Origin: Pseudomonas sp. dw_612
GTDB taxonomy: Bacteria > Pseudomonadota > Gammaproteobacteria > Pseudomonadales > Pseudomonadaceae
Assembly (NCBI RefSeq): GCF_018449725.1
Contig: NZ_JAAVVC010000019.1
Span: 1 to 64,000, forward strand
DNA: 64,000 nucleotides
Direction of reading: 5' to 3'
Under the pieces are notes generated by a model. The model ran no database searches and was not told where the DNA came from. It saw nothing but the letters and a program-made list of their open reading frames with translations. A program made the position numbers and the translations under genes. Positions 54,528-64,000 of this stretch are shown here, piece after piece. Positions within the stretch are counted from its first letter, which is position 1, and each line of letters opens with the position of its first letter.

Positions 54528-54568
54528 AAAAGCCCGCTGCGGATCAACTCCTTCAGCGGGCTTTTTTT
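54528..54568. terminator. Bidirectional terminator between azu and nadE
   Basis: AAAGCCCGCTG-N14-CAGCGGGCTTT with T runs on both strands. It can end nadE (minus) and azu (plus). Confidence 0.85.
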
Positions 54569-54577
54569 ATTCACCGA

Positions 54578-55405
54578 TCAAGGCGCAAACGGCATCACCC
54601 GCTTGTGATGCGTCTTTTTGTACGTGTCACAGATGATCTTGAACGCTTCCTCACGCACCGGCTCGCCATGCAGGAACGCATCGATCTCGGCATACGTCAC
54701 GCCATGGGACGCTTCGTCCGGCTTGCCCGGCGACAGGTCTTCAAGGTCGGCAGTCGGGATTTTTTCCACCAGCGACTCCGGCGCGCCGAAGCTGCGGGCA
54801 ATCGCCCGCACCTGATTCTTTACCAACCCGCTCAACGGTGCCAGATCGCAAGCGCCGTCACCGAACTTGGTGAAGAAACCCATCACCGCTTCTGCTGCAT
54901 GGTCGGTGCCGATGACCAGTCCGTGGGCCGCGCCGGCGATGGTGTACTGGGCGACCATGCGCATCCGCGCCTTGGTGTTGCCGAGCACGAAATCCACCGA
55001 CACCGCGTGCTTGCCTTCGAACGCCGCGACTTCACTGGCCAGGGATTTGACCGCCGGGCCGATGTTCACCGTGTGGCGTTCGTCCGGGGCGATGAAATCC
55101 ACTGACGCTTGCGCATCGTGCTCATCGAACTGGGTTTCGTACGGCAGGCGCACGGCGATGAATTTGTAGCTGTCATCACCGCTGCGGGTACGCAGTTCGC
55201 GCATGGCGCGCTGGGCCAGCAGGCCGGCGGTCAGGGAATCGACGCCGCCGCTGATGCCCAATACCAGGGTCTTGAGCCCGGAATTGACCAGGCAATCCTG
55301 GATAAAAGTAATCCGCCGGGCGACTTCGGCCTCGAGGGCGGCCTGGTCGGCGAATGGCGGCTGAACCTTGAGCTGATCAGCAATCTCACGCTGTACGGCT
55401 TGCAT
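54578..55405 (-). CDS. nadE: NH3-dependent NAD synthetase
   Basis: 275 residues. Amidates nicotinate adenine dinucleotide to NAD with ammonia. The PP-loop SGGVDSLTAGLLAQ is near 48-61, followed by the GNTKARMRMVAQY segment and a later PTADLEDLSPGKPDE. It lacks the glutaminase domain of the long form. It is 4 bases downstream of pncB, so salvage and the last synthesis step are co-transcribed. Confidence 0.97.
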   Translation of the reverse strand: MQAVQREIADQLKVQPPFADQAALEAEVARRITFIQDCLVNSGLKTLVLGISGGVDSLTAGLLAQRAMRELRTRSGDDSYKFIAVRLPYETQFDEHDAQASVDFIAPDERHTVNIGPAVKSLASEVAAFEGKHAVSVDFVLGNTKARMRMVAQYTIAGAAHGLVIGTDHAAEAVMGFFTKFGDGACDLAPLSGLVKNQVRAIARSFGAPESLVEKIPTADLEDLSPGKPDEASHGVTYAEIDAFLHGEPVREEAFKIICDTYKKTHHKRVMPFAP

Positions 55406-55409
55406 GAAT

Positions 55410-56633
55410 TCACTCCTTGCTGGAAATACTGGAAAGGGCAGGGACTTTGAAAACGTGTCGCAAATAGGCGACGAAATTCGGGTCTTTGCAATGAGTCTTG
55501 CCAGGCTCGTCGGAGATCTTCGCCACCGGTTGGCCGTTGCAGGCGGTCATTTTAAGCACGATGCTCATCGGTTCAACACCCGGAATGTCACAGGTCAGAT
55601 TGGTGCCGATGCCGAAGCTGACATTGATCCGACCCCGCAATGCGCGGAATATTTCCAAGGACTTGGGCAGCGTCAGGCTGTCGGAGAACACCAGCGTCTT
55701 GCTCATCGGGTCGATGCCGAGCTTGTGGTAATGGGCGATGGCCTTTTCCGCCCAGAGCACCGGGTCACCGGAGTCATGGCGCAAGCCGTCGAAGAGCTTG
55801 GCGAAATACAGGTCGAAATCACCGAGGAAGGCATCAGTGGTGATGCAGTCGGTGAGGGCGATCCCCAGCAAGCCGCGATATTCGCGGACCCAGCAATCGA
55901 GGGCGGCAATCTGGCTGTCGATCAACCGTGGACCGAGTTGCTGATGGGCCATGATCCACTCGTGGGCCATGGTGCCCAGGGGTTTCATGTCCAGCTCGCG
56001 GGACAGGTGCACGTTGCTGGTGCCGACGAAGCGCCCGGGGAAGTCGTGCTTGAGCACGTTCACCACTTCCTCCTGCACGCGGTACGAAAAGCGACGACGG
56101 GTGCCGAAATCGGCGACCTGCAACTCGGACAATTCGTCACTGCTGGCATTGCTGGTCAGCCAGTCGAACTTGCGATAGAGCTGCTCGCGGGCCTGCTCCA
56201 GCACGACTTCCCGGTAGCGATAGCGGTTACGCACTTCGCTGACGATCGCCAGCATCGGCACTTCGAACAAAATCACATGCAGCCACGGGCCGCGCAGGCG
56301 GATGAACAATTCGCCGTTTTCAATGCCGGTGTGGACGTAACGCAGATTGAAGCGGAACAACCCGAGAAAGCGCAGGAAATCCGGCTTCATGAAGCTGATG
56401 CGCTCGAGGAAACTCAACTGGTCGGCGCTCAGGCTCAACTCGGCCAGGCGCTCGATCTGGTAACGGATCTCCGCCAGGTACGGGCGCAAATCCTCACTGT
56501 TGCGGCAACGGAACTCCCATTCGACTTCCACGTTAGGGTAGTTGTGCAGCACCGCCTGCATCATCGTCAGTTTGTAGAAGTCGGTGTCGAGCAGGTTCTG
56601 CACGATGCGATCGCCGAATACGCTCTCGCTCAT
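55410..56633 (-). CDS. pncB: Nicotinate phosphoribosyltransferase
   Basis: 407 residues (MSESVFGDRIVQNLLDTDFYK). Makes nicotinate mononucleotide in the NAD salvage route. Family signatures: FYKLTMMQAVLHNYP, GTSNVHLSRELDMKPLGTMAHEWIM, where the phosphorylated His lies, and FSDSLTLPKSLEI. AGATTCCCTTATG-type spacing before the ATG is acceptable. First gene of the pncB-nadE unit. The 231-bp gap upstream contains a REP-type palindrome. Confidence 0.97.
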   Translation of the reverse strand: MSESVFGDRIVQNLLDTDFYKLTMMQAVLHNYPNVEVEWEFRCRNSEDLRPYLAEIRYQIERLAELSLSADQLSFLERISFMKPDFLRFLGLFRFNLRYVHTGIENGELFIRLRGPWLHVILFEVPMLAIVSEVRNRYRYREVVLEQAREQLYRKFDWLTSNASSDELSELQVADFGTRRRFSYRVQEEVVNVLKHDFPGRFVGTSNVHLSRELDMKPLGTMAHEWIMAHQQLGPRLIDSQIAALDCWVREYRGLLGIALTDCITTDAFLGDFDLYFAKLFDGLRHDSGDPVLWAEKAIAHYHKLGIDPMSKTLVFSDSLTLPKSLEIFRALRGRINVSFGIGTNLTCDIPGVEPMSIVLKMTACNGQPVAKISDEPGKTHCKDPNFVAYLRHVFKVPALSSISSKE

Positions 56634-56760
56634 AAGGGAATCTCCAGGCTGGCCGCGGCCCGTGGTCGCGACGTTTCAGCTGTATCAATGAATGGGGCTA
56701 GTGGCGCATATCAGGGGGGCGGATTGCCAGCGATTTTTGCACTGACGCAGATTGCTTCGT

Positions 56761-56862
56761 TGTAGGAGCTGCGATCTTTTGATTTTGATTTTTTAAGATC
56801 AAAAGATCGCAGCCTCGTTTCACTCGACAGCTCCTACACAGCTCCTACACCGCTCCTACAGG
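56761..56862. repeat. REP-type palindrome with stuttered end
   Basis: tgtaggagctgcgatctttt pairs with aaaagatcgcag, but the left arm lacks the cgagtgaaacgaggc block found on the right. The right end repeats gctcctacac three times (56830-56861). Confidence 0.85.
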
Positions 56863-56864
56863 GC

Positions 56865-57767
56865 TTATTCGGTGGGATTGTCGATCTGCTCCAACATCCA
56901 CTTCACAAAGTCCCGCACCTTGGGCACTTCCGCCGAATGTTCGGGGTAGGCCAGGTAGTACGCGTCGGAACTCGGCATCGCGTGCTGCCAGGGTATGACC
57001 AGTTTGCCGTCAGCCAATTCCTCTTCCACCAGAAACCGTGGTAACAGCGCCACGCCGCAGCCGACTTGCGCCGCGCGGATGCACATATAAAAGGTTTCGA
57101 AGCGTGGGCCGTGGTAGCTGTGTTCGGTGTGATAGCCCTGGCTGTCGAACCAGTCGTGCCAGGCCTGGGGGCGGGAAGCGTTTTGCAGCAGGACCAGGTC
57201 GGTGAGTTGCGTCGGATCGGTGAACGGCGTGTCCGGCAGGCTGCCCGGCGCGCAGACCGGCACCAGCTCTTCGCCGAACAGCTTCAGGCTTTCGGTGCCG
57301 GGTCGCGAGCCCTGGCCGAAGTAGAAGGCCAGGTCGCTGCGACCTTGCAGCAGGTCGTCGGCTTCCTGTTCGCTGCACAAATCGAGGTGAATCGACGGAT
57401 GACGCAGGCGCCAGCCTTTCAGGCGCGGCACCAGCCAGCGGGCGCCGAAGGTTGGCGGCGTCGAGACGCGCAAGACTTCGGTGTCCCCGCCGTAGGAGCG
57501 CAGGTAATGGGTCGACATCTCGACCTGCGTAAGGATTTTTCGCACCTCTACCAGGTACAAATCACCGGCCGGGGTCATTTGCAGACGTCGGCGTACCCGG
57601 CGGAACAGCAGGTGTTGCAGCAGCTCTTCGAGTTGCGCCACCTGTTTGCTGACGGCGCTCTGGGTCAGGTTCAGCTCTTCGGCGGCCCGGGTGAAGCTCA
57701 AATGCCGGGTCACGGCCTCGAAACACTGCAATGCGGTGATCGACGGCAAGTAGCGTTTATTCAGCAT
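56865..57767 (-). CDS. LysR-family regulator of the ama genes
   Basis: 300 residues from the ATG at 57767 (MLNKRYLPSITALQCFEAV); a reading from 57803 is less likely. The winged helix (FEAVTRHLSFTRAAEELNLTQSAVSKQVAQLE) and GcvA-like effector domain (VSTPPTFGARWLVPRL, SDLAFYFGQG) are clear. It diverges from amaB across about 175 bp, the usual place for LysR autoregulation and activation. Control of pipecolate/aminoadipate genes is inferred from position. Confidence 0.9.
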   Translation of the reverse strand: MLNKRYLPSITALQCFEAVTRHLSFTRAAEELNLTQSAVSKQVAQLEELLQHLLFRRVRRRLQMTPAGDLYLVEVRKILTQVEMSTHYLRSYGGDTEVLRVSTPPTFGARWLVPRLKGWRLRHPSIHLDLCSEQEADDLLQGRSDLAFYFGQGSRPGTESLKLFGEELVPVCAPGSLPDTPFTDPTQLTDLVLLQNASRPQAWHDWFDSQGYHTEHSYHGPRFETFYMCIRAAQVGCGVALLPRFLVEEELADGKLVIPWQHAMPSSDAYYLAYPEHSAEVPKVRDFVKWMLEQIDNPTE

Positions 57768-57941
57768 GGGTGGTCCTTTTTCTTGTTTCTTTGCTGCCAG
57801 CAATGCGAAGCATGAATAAACGGAATGATATCTCGCTTAATGGTCGTTTGTTGGCTCGTCTCGGGGGAGCTACAACTACAGGTCTGATCAGCCGTGAAAT
57901 TCCGGCTGCACGATTTCCGTTTTTTGCTTGAGGAGTGACCC

Positions 57942-59432
57942 ATGGTTGCCGCATTGCTTGATCGTCTTGGTGTAAACCCGGCCCTGTACCAGAACGGCAA
58001 AGTGCCGGTGCATTCGCCGATCGATGGCAGCCAGATCGCTGCCGTGAACTGGGAAGGCGCCGCCGAAGTCGAGCAACACATCAGTCGCGCAGATCATGCG
58101 TTCGACTTGTGGCGCAAGGTCCCGGCACCGCGCCGTGGCGAACTGGTGCGTCAACTGGGCGATATCTTGCGCGAATACAAGGCTGATCTCGGAGAGCTGG
58201 TCTCCTGGGAAGCCGGCAAGATCACCCAGGAAGGCTTGGGCGAAGTGCAGGAAATGATCGACATCTGCGATTTCGCCGTTGGTCTGTCCCGCCAGTTGTA
58301 CGGCTTGACCATCGCGTCCGAGCGTCCTGGCCACCACATGCGCGAAACCTGGCATCCGCTGGGCGTTGTCGGTGTGATCAGTGCGTTCAACTTCCCGGTC
58401 GCGGTCTGGGCCTGGAACGCCGCGCTGGCGCTGGTTTGCGGTAACCCGGTGATCTGGAAACCGTCGGAAAAAACTCCGCTGACCGCACTGGCCTGCCAGG
58501 CGCTGTTCGATCGCGTGCTGAAAAACTTCAGCGATGCACCGCCGCACCTGAGCCAAGTGATCATCGGCGGCCGCGATGCCGGCGAAGCCCTGGTCGATGA
58601 CCCGCGTGTCGCACTGATCAGCGCCACCGGCAGCACCCGCATGGGCCGTGAAGTGGCGCCGAAAATCGCTGCGCGTTTCGCCCGCAGCATCCTCGAACTG
58701 GGCGGCAACAACGCGATGATCCTCGGCCCAAGCGCCGACCTGGACATGGCCGTTCGCGCGATCCTGTTCAGCGCCGTCGGCACCGCTGGCCAGCGCTGCA
58801 CCACCCTGCGTCGCCTGATTGCCCACGAATCGGTGAAAGAAGAAATCGTCACCCGCCTGAAGGCTGCGTATTCCAAGGTCCGCATCGGCAACCCGCTGGA
58901 AGGCAACCTGATCGGCCCGCTCATCGACAAAAACAGTTTCGAAAACATGCAGGAAGCGCTGGAACAAGCCTTGAGCGAAGGCGGCCGGGTGTTCGGCGGC
59001 AAGCGTCAACTGGAAGACAAGTTCCCGAATGCCTACTACGTGTCCCCGGCGATCGTGGAAATGCCGGAGCAGAGCGACGTGGTTCGCGATGAAACCTTCG
59101 CGCCGATCCTTTACGTGGTCGGCTACACCGACTTCGCCGAAGCCCTGCGCTTGAACAACGCTGTACCCCAAGGCCTGTCTTCGTGCATCTTCACCACCGA
59201 CGTGCGTGAAGCCGAGCAGTTCATGTCCGACGTGGGCAGCGACTGCGGCATCGCCAACGTCAACATCGGCCCGAGCGGCGCGGAAATCGGCGGGGCGTTT
59301 GGTGGTGAGAAGGAAACCGGCGGTGGTCGTGAGTCGGGCTCCGATGCATGGCGCGGCTACATGCGCCGCCAGACCAACACCGTGAACTATTCGCTGGAGT
59401 TGCCGTTGGCTCAAGGCATTACGTTCGACTAA
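57942..59432 (+). CDS. amaB: L-alpha-aminoadipate semialdehyde dehydrogenase AmaB
   Basis: 496 residues, TGAGGAG upstream. ALDH7-type enzyme oxidising L-alpha-aminoadipate semialdehyde to aminoadipate in the pipecolate branch of D-lysine catabolism. Catalytic Glu252 (ELGGNNAMIL), Cys286 (GTAGQRCTTLRR) and GAFGGEKETGGGRESGSDAW near the C-terminus are visible. The NAD site includes SATGSTRMG. Divergent LysR gene upstream, amaA downstream after a REPIN. Confidence 0.95.
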   Translation: MVAALLDRLGVNPALYQNGKVPVHSPIDGSQIAAVNWEGAAEVEQHISRADHAFDLWRKVPAPRRGELVRQLGDILREYKADLGELVSWEAGKITQEGLGEVQEMIDICDFAVGLSRQLYGLTIASERPGHHMRETWHPLGVVGVISAFNFPVAVWAWNAALALVCGNPVIWKPSEKTPLTALACQALFDRVLKNFSDAPPHLSQVIIGGRDAGEALVDDPRVALISATGSTRMGREVAPKIAARFARSILELGGNNAMILGPSADLDMAVRAILFSAVGTAGQRCTTLRRLIAHESVKEEIVTRLKAAYSKVRIGNPLEGNLIGPLIDKNSFENMQEALEQALSEGGRVFGGKRQLEDKFPNAYYVSPAIVEMPEQSDVVRDETFAPILYVVGYTDFAEALRLNNAVPQGLSSCIFTTDVREAEQFMSDVGSDCGIANVNIGPSGAEIGGAFGGEKETGGGRESGSDAWRGYMRRQTNTVNYSLELPLAQGITFD

Positions 59433-59461
59433 GCACGCCCCTTGAACCCATGAAGATCCAA

Positions 59462-59551
59462 TGTGGGGGCGGGCTTGCTCGCGAAAGCGGTTTTTCAGTC
59501 ACATAGATGTTGGATGTGCTGACGCTTTCGCGAGCAAGCCCGCTCCCACAC
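59462..59551. repeat. REPIN-type palindrome between amaB and amaA
   Basis: tgtgggggcgggcttgctcg and complement. It could weaken transcription into amaA. Confidence 0.88.
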
Positions 59552-59593
59552 TGGGAATGGTGTGTTGGTTAGGTTTCTGATTGGAGTCTGGCA

Positions 59594-60877
59594 ATGCCGT
59601 TACGCGAAGAGTGTCTGTGGGAAAAACTGACGCCACAAAGGCCCGACAATACGGCGCTCAAGGGTGAAGTGAAGGTCGATGTCTGCGTCATCGGCGCCGG
59701 GTTTACCGGGCTGTCGGCGGCGGTGCATTTGTTGGAGGCGGGTAAAAGCGTCTGTGTGCTGGAAGCGCATCGCGCCGGTAATGGCGGGTCCGGGCGCAAT
59801 GTCGGGCTGGTCAACGCCGGGATGTGGATTCCGCCGGACGAGGTTGAAGCCGGGTTTGGCGAAGCGGTGGGCAGTCAGCTCAACCGCATGTTGGGAGCGG
59901 CGCCGTCCCTGGTGTTCAGCCTGATCGACAAACACACCATCGATTGCCAGTTACGCCGCGAAGGTACCCTGCACATGGCGCACAACGCCCGTGGCGAAGC
60001 GGACTTGCGCAGTCGTGAAGAACAATGGAAACGTCGCGGGGCACCGGTCGAAATGCTGACCGGCCAAGCCTGTGAACAGGCGATCGGCACCAAAAAGATC
60101 GCCGCCGCGCTGCTGGATCGGCGTGCCGGCACCCTCAACCCGATGGCTTACACCACGGGGCTGGCCAAAGCGGCCATGGGCCTCGGTGGTCAGCTGTTCG
60201 ATCACTCACCGGTGACCCGCCTCGAACGTCAGGGCCAAAAGTGGTCGGTACAAACCGCCCAAGGCTCGGTGCTCGCCGATCAGGTGGTAATCGCCTCCAA
60301 CGCCTACACCGAAGGTGACTGGACCGAGCTGCGACGCAATTTCTTCCCCGGTTATTACTACCAAGTGGCTTCGGTTCCGCTGACCGAAGAGGCCGCGCAG
60401 CAAATCCTGCCTGGTGGTCAGGGCTCCTGGGATACGCGCCAAGTGCTCAGCAGCGTTCGTCGCGATAAAGACGGGCGGCTATTGCTTGGCAGTCTCGGCA
60501 ATGGCAATCAAAAACCGACCTGGTTCTTGAAGGCCTGGGCCGATCGGGTTCAGCAGCACTATTTCCCCTACCTCAAACCGGTGGAATGGGAATGCACATG
60601 GACGGGTCGCATCGCCTTTACTCCCGACCACCTGATGCGCCTGTTCGAACCGGCTCCCGGCATAGTGGCAGTCACCGGTTACAACGGCCGGGGCGTGACG
60701 ACTGGCACGGTGGTGGGTAAAGCGTTTGCCGACTATTTGTGTAACGGAAATCCTCAAGCGCTACCGATTCCGTTCGCGCCGATGCAGCCCTTGGCGGGGG
60801 CCGGCTTGCGCAGTTGTCTCTATGAGGCCGGTTTTTCGCTGTATCACGCAGGCCAGTGCCTGCGGATCGTCATCTGA
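59594..60877 (+). CDS. amaA: L-pipecolate oxidase AmaA
   Basis: 427 residues. FAD-dependent DAO-family oxidase forming piperideine-6-carboxylate, which opens to the AmaB substrate. The dinucleotide motif VDVCVIGAGFTGLSAAVHLLEAG is near 28-50, followed by GGSGRNVGLVNAGMW and a C-terminal GYNGRGVTTGTVVGKAFADYL for FAD closure. TTGGAG lies about 10 bases before the ATG. Assignment rests on the amaB neighbour and family pattern; a glycine-oxidase-like function is the alternative. Confidence 0.92.
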   Translation: MPLREECLWEKLTPQRPDNTALKGEVKVDVCVIGAGFTGLSAAVHLLEAGKSVCVLEAHRAGNGGSGRNVGLVNAGMWIPPDEVEAGFGEAVGSQLNRMLGAAPSLVFSLIDKHTIDCQLRREGTLHMAHNARGEADLRSREEQWKRRGAPVEMLTGQACEQAIGTKKIAAALLDRRAGTLNPMAYTTGLAKAAMGLGGQLFDHSPVTRLERQGQKWSVQTAQGSVLADQVVIASNAYTEGDWTELRRNFFPGYYYQVASVPLTEEAAQQILPGGQGSWDTRQVLSSVRRDKDGRLLLGSLGNGNQKPTWFLKAWADRVQQHYFPYLKPVEWECTWTGRIAFTPDHLMRLFEPAPGIVAVTGYNGRGVTTGTVVGKAFADYLCNGNPQALPIPFAPMQPLAGAGLRSCLYEAGFSLYHAGQCLRIVI

Positions 60878-61169
60878 TTGTTGAAATATGTTGCTGGAAG
60901 CGGCGCTTTTTCGCGCAGCGACTAGCCTGTAATGGTGCGGGTTGTAGCAGTTTGCGCACCAGCAGTGTGCACTTAGGTGACGCACGTTGTTACAGGCCGG
61001 TTGCACGTCGTTTGGCGCCGCGGTTGCAATGATGGCGCGTGCGGGTTGCGCCTTTTAATAAATATGGTTTCACCTTCCGCGGTTTAGACGGTTGCACGCC
61101 CAATGAAAATGGGAACGAAACAGTCGAAAAAACAATAAAGCAGCGACTTGTTCAAGAATAAAAAACCGA
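60878..61169 (+). other. Upstream control region of the bra operon
   Basis: No gene. The region is unusually AT-rich toward 61060-61170. It has a cluster of GCAC/GTGC motifs (tggtgc at 60933, gcgcacca at 60954, gtgtgcac at 60965) that could bind the enhancer protein of the sigma-54 promoter that follows. Confidence 0.4.
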
Positions 61170-61185
61170 TGGCACGGCCCTTGCT
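61170..61185 (+). promoter_or_regulatory. Sigma-54 promoter of the bra operon
   Basis: TGGCACGgcccTTGCT, an exact match to the RpoN consensus TGGCACG-N4-TTGCW (GG at 61171, GC at 61183, 10 apart). It is 57 bases upstream of the braC ATG. Confidence 0.9.
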
Positions 61186-61241
61186 CTGAGCATTCAGTGA
61201 AGTCGCAGTGCCAACTAAAAAAAACCTTGGAGCACCACCTC

Positions 61242-62375
61242 ATGTCCCAGACGTTTTACAAGAAAGGCTTTCTGGCCCTCGCAGTGGCAGCTGCGTTGGG
61301 TGTTTCTGCGTTTGCACAGGCCGATGTGAAAATCGGTGTGGCAGGTCCAATGACTGGCGCCAACGCGGCATTTGGCGAGCAGTACATGAAGGGTGCACAG
61401 GCAGCAGCCGACGCGATCAACGCTTCGGGCGGCGTCAACGGGGAAAAAATCGTACTGGTGAAGGGCGATGACGCCTGCGAACCGAAACAGGCTGTGACGG
61501 TCGCCAAGGACCTGACCAACCAGAAAGTCGCTGGCGTGGTCGGTCACTTCTGCTCCTCGTCGACCATCCCGGCTTCCGAGATCTACGACGAAGCGGGCAT
61601 CATCGCGATCACCCCGGGTTCGACCAACCCACAAGTCACCGAACGCGGCCTGAGCGCCATGTTCCGTATGTGCGGGCGTGACGACCAGCAGGGCATCGTG
61701 GCCGGCGACTACATCGTCGACGTACTCAAGGGCAAGAAAGTTGCCGTATTGCACGACAAAGACACCTACGGCCAAGGCCTGGCAGATGCCACCAAGGCTC
61801 AACTGGTCAAGCGCGGCGTAACGCCAGTGCTGTACGAAGGCCTGACCCGTGGCGAGAAAGACTTCAGTGCCGTGGTGACCAAGATCCGTGCGGCCGGTGC
61901 CGACGTGGTCTACTTCGGCGGCCTGCACCCAGAGGCGGGTCCACTGGTTAAACAGCTGCGTACCGAAGGCCTGAAAGACGTGAAATTCATGTCCGATGAC
62001 GGCATCGTGACCGACGAACTGGTGACCACCGCTGGCGGCCCGCAATACGTTGACGGCGTGCTGATGACTTTCGGCGCCGACCCACGCCTGCTGCCAGACA
62101 GCAAAACCGTGGTAGACGCCTTCCGCAAGGCCGGCACCGAGCCTGAAGGCTACACCCTGTACGCCTACGCTTCGGTCCAGACCTTGGCCGCTGCCTTCAA
62201 TGGCGCCAAGTCCAACAGTGGTGAAAAAGCTGCCGAGTGGCTGAAGAAAAACCCGGTCAAGACCGTCATGGGCGAGAAAACCTGGGACAGCAAGGGCGAC
62301 CTGAAAGTCTCCGACTACGTGGTTTACCAGTGGGACAAGGACGGCAAATACCACCAGCTGGAAAAACAGAAGTGA
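61242..62375 (+). CDS. braC: Branched-chain amino acid ABC transporter binding protein BraC
   Basis: 377 residues from the ATG at 61242 (TTGGAG upstream); the upstream in-frame ATG at 61197 is rejected. Signal peptide of about 26 residues (MSQTFYKKGFLALAVAAALG, ending AQA), then the Leu/Ile/Val-binding fold VKIGVAGPMTGANAAFGEQY, CSSSTIPASEIYDEAG, HDKDTYGQGLAD. Periplasmic. A hairpin separates it from the permease genes, consistent with higher expression of the binding protein. Confidence 0.96.
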   Translation: MSQTFYKKGFLALAVAAALGVSAFAQADVKIGVAGPMTGANAAFGEQYMKGAQAAADAINASGGVNGEKIVLVKGDDACEPKQAVTVAKDLTNQKVAGVVGHFCSSSTIPASEIYDEAGIIAITPGSTNPQVTERGLSAMFRMCGRDDQQGIVAGDYIVDVLKGKKVAVLHDKDTYGQGLADATKAQLVKRGVTPVLYEGLTRGEKDFSAVVTKIRAAGADVVYFGGLHPEAGPLVKQLRTEGLKDVKFMSDDGIVTDELVTTAGGPQYVDGVLMTFGADPRLLPDSKTVVDAFRKAGTEPEGYTLYAYASVQTLAAAFNGAKSNSGEKAAEWLKKNPVKTVMGEKTWDSKGDLKVSDYVVYQWDKDGKYHQLEKQK

Positions 62376-62386
62376 TATGAACGGTT

Positions 62387-62418
62387 GACTCGCCCGGTGC
62401 CTTGCGCGCCGGGCAGTC
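62387..62418 (+). other. Intercistronic hairpin between braC and braD
   Basis: GACT-c-GCCCGG and CCGGGC-AGTC form a 10-bp stem with one bulge. No T run, so more likely an mRNA stabiliser or processing site than a terminator. Confidence 0.65.
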
Positions 62419-62546
62419 AAAGAACATGTCCGTGCAGTACCTGTCTTTTCTCGTAGAGCTGCACCTAACCGTGTTGCGCTGGCGGCTGAACCCCGGTCCG
62501 TTGCAACCCGCTTCTGTGCAGTCTCTCAAATGCGTGAGATTGCGTT

Positions 62547-63461
<915 letters not shown>

Positions 63462-63464
63462 GCG

Positions 63465-64000
63465 ATGTCTTCAACCACTAAAAAAACCATTGATCTCAAA
63501 AGAAGCCTGGTTGACGCGATTCTTGCCGGCCTCGTTGCCCTGATTGTGTTCGGCCCGATTGTCGGCGTGGTCCTCGACGGCTACGGCTTCAACCTGCAAC
63601 CGACACGGGTGGCGTGGATTGTCGCCATCGTCATGGCGGGCCGCTTTGCCTTGAGCCTGTTCCTGCAAACCCCCAAAGGCCTGAAAATCCTCGAAGGCTT
63701 TGAAAGCACCGGCTCCGGGGTTCATGTACTGCCGCCGGATTACAAAACCCGCTTGCGCTGGATCATCCCGCTGGTGATCGTCATTGCCGTGGTGTTTCCG
63801 TTCTTCTCCAACTCTTACCTGCTGGGTGTGGTCATCCTCGGTTTGATCTACGTGTTGCTGGGCCTGGGTCTGAACATCGTGGTCGGCCTCGCCGGCCTGC
63901 TCGACCTCGGTTATGTGGCGTTCTACGCCATCGGTGCCTACGGTCTGGCGCTCGGTTATCAATACCTGGGACTGGGTTTCTGGACGGTGCTGCCGTTGGC
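63465..64000 (+). CDS. braE: Branched-chain amino acid permease BraE (LivM), partial
   Basis: First 178 residues; the gene runs off the window. Starts MSSTTKKTIDLKRSLVDAIL, then several hydrophobic helices. The LivM signature GLGLNIVVGLAGLLDLGYVAFYAIGAY is visible near 132-158. It is translated in its own frame 3 bases after braD. The ATPase genes braF and braG would be expected beyond the edge. Confidence 0.94.
   Translation, partial: MSSTTKKTIDLKRSLVDAILAGLVALIVFGPIVGVVLDGYGFNLQPTRVAWIVAIVMAGRFALSLFLQTPKGLKILEGFESTGSGVHVLPPDYKTRLRWIIPLVIVIAVVFPFFSNSYLLGVVILGLIYVLLGLGLNIVVGLAGLLDLGYVAFYAIGAYGLALGYQYLGLGFWTVLPL

Overview
The window is a chromosomal segment of a fluorescent pseudomonad, most likely the Pseudomonas fluorescens group. 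The evidence is gene content and order that I recognise from Pseudomonas (serB, psd, rhdA, motAB, rsgA/orn, queG-nnr-tsaE-amiB-mutL-miaA-hfq-hflX-hflKC, hisZ-purA, rnr-rlmB, rpsF-rpsR-rplI-dnaB, azu, nadE-pncB, amaBA, bra), an azurin of typical length, a RhdA-type rhodanese loop, and two families of Pseudomonas REP palindromes between genes. No prophage, insertion sequence, CRISPR array or plasmid gene is visible. Species assignment is inference; no search was run.

Layout. 1-585: tandem 112-bp repeats. 0.6-10.9 kb: a membrane protein with a degenerate cyclase-like domain, serB, a PilZ-like protein, psd, rhdA, an HDOD protein, and motAB behind a FliA-type promoter. 10.9-12.3 kb: a gene-free block of REP units interrupted by two copies of a 297-bp element, then a three-way-junction RNA leading a small DUF3077-like gene. 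12.7-31.4 kb: rsgA/orn, a TRIC/YicG-like membrane protein, queG, the nnr-tsaE-amiB-mutL-miaA-hfq-hflX-hflK-hflC run (tRNA modification, wall hydrolysis, mismatch repair, RNA chaperone, membrane protease control), hisZ, purA and a chemoreceptor with its own sigma-54 promoter. 31.5-34.9 kb: a ferric-iron ABC transporter pair and a tandem duplication of tRNA-Leu(CAG). 35.0-44.8 kb: rnr, rlmB, the S6/S18/L9/dnaB cluster and a YgiQ radical SAM protein.

45.4-52.1 kb holds the most interesting system. It is a three-gene operon encoding a transglutaminase-DUF2126 (putative amidoligase) fusion, a circularly permuted ATP-grasp/alpha-E protein and a second transglutaminase-like protein. The parts are those expected of a peptide- or isopeptide-bond-forming and trimming pathway of unknown product. 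It is preceded by a sigma-54 promoter and two NtrC-like dyads, which suggests nitrogen control.

52.3-64.0 kb: a Nudix hydrolase, small proteins, a LOG-family phosphoribohydrolase, azurin with an ANR-type box, NAD synthesis and salvage (nadE, pncB), L-pipecolate/lysine catabolism (LysR, amaB, amaA), and a branched-chain amino acid ABC transporter (braC, braD and a braE cut by the window end) behind a near-perfect sigma-54 promoter. Regulatory calls are pattern matches made by eye.
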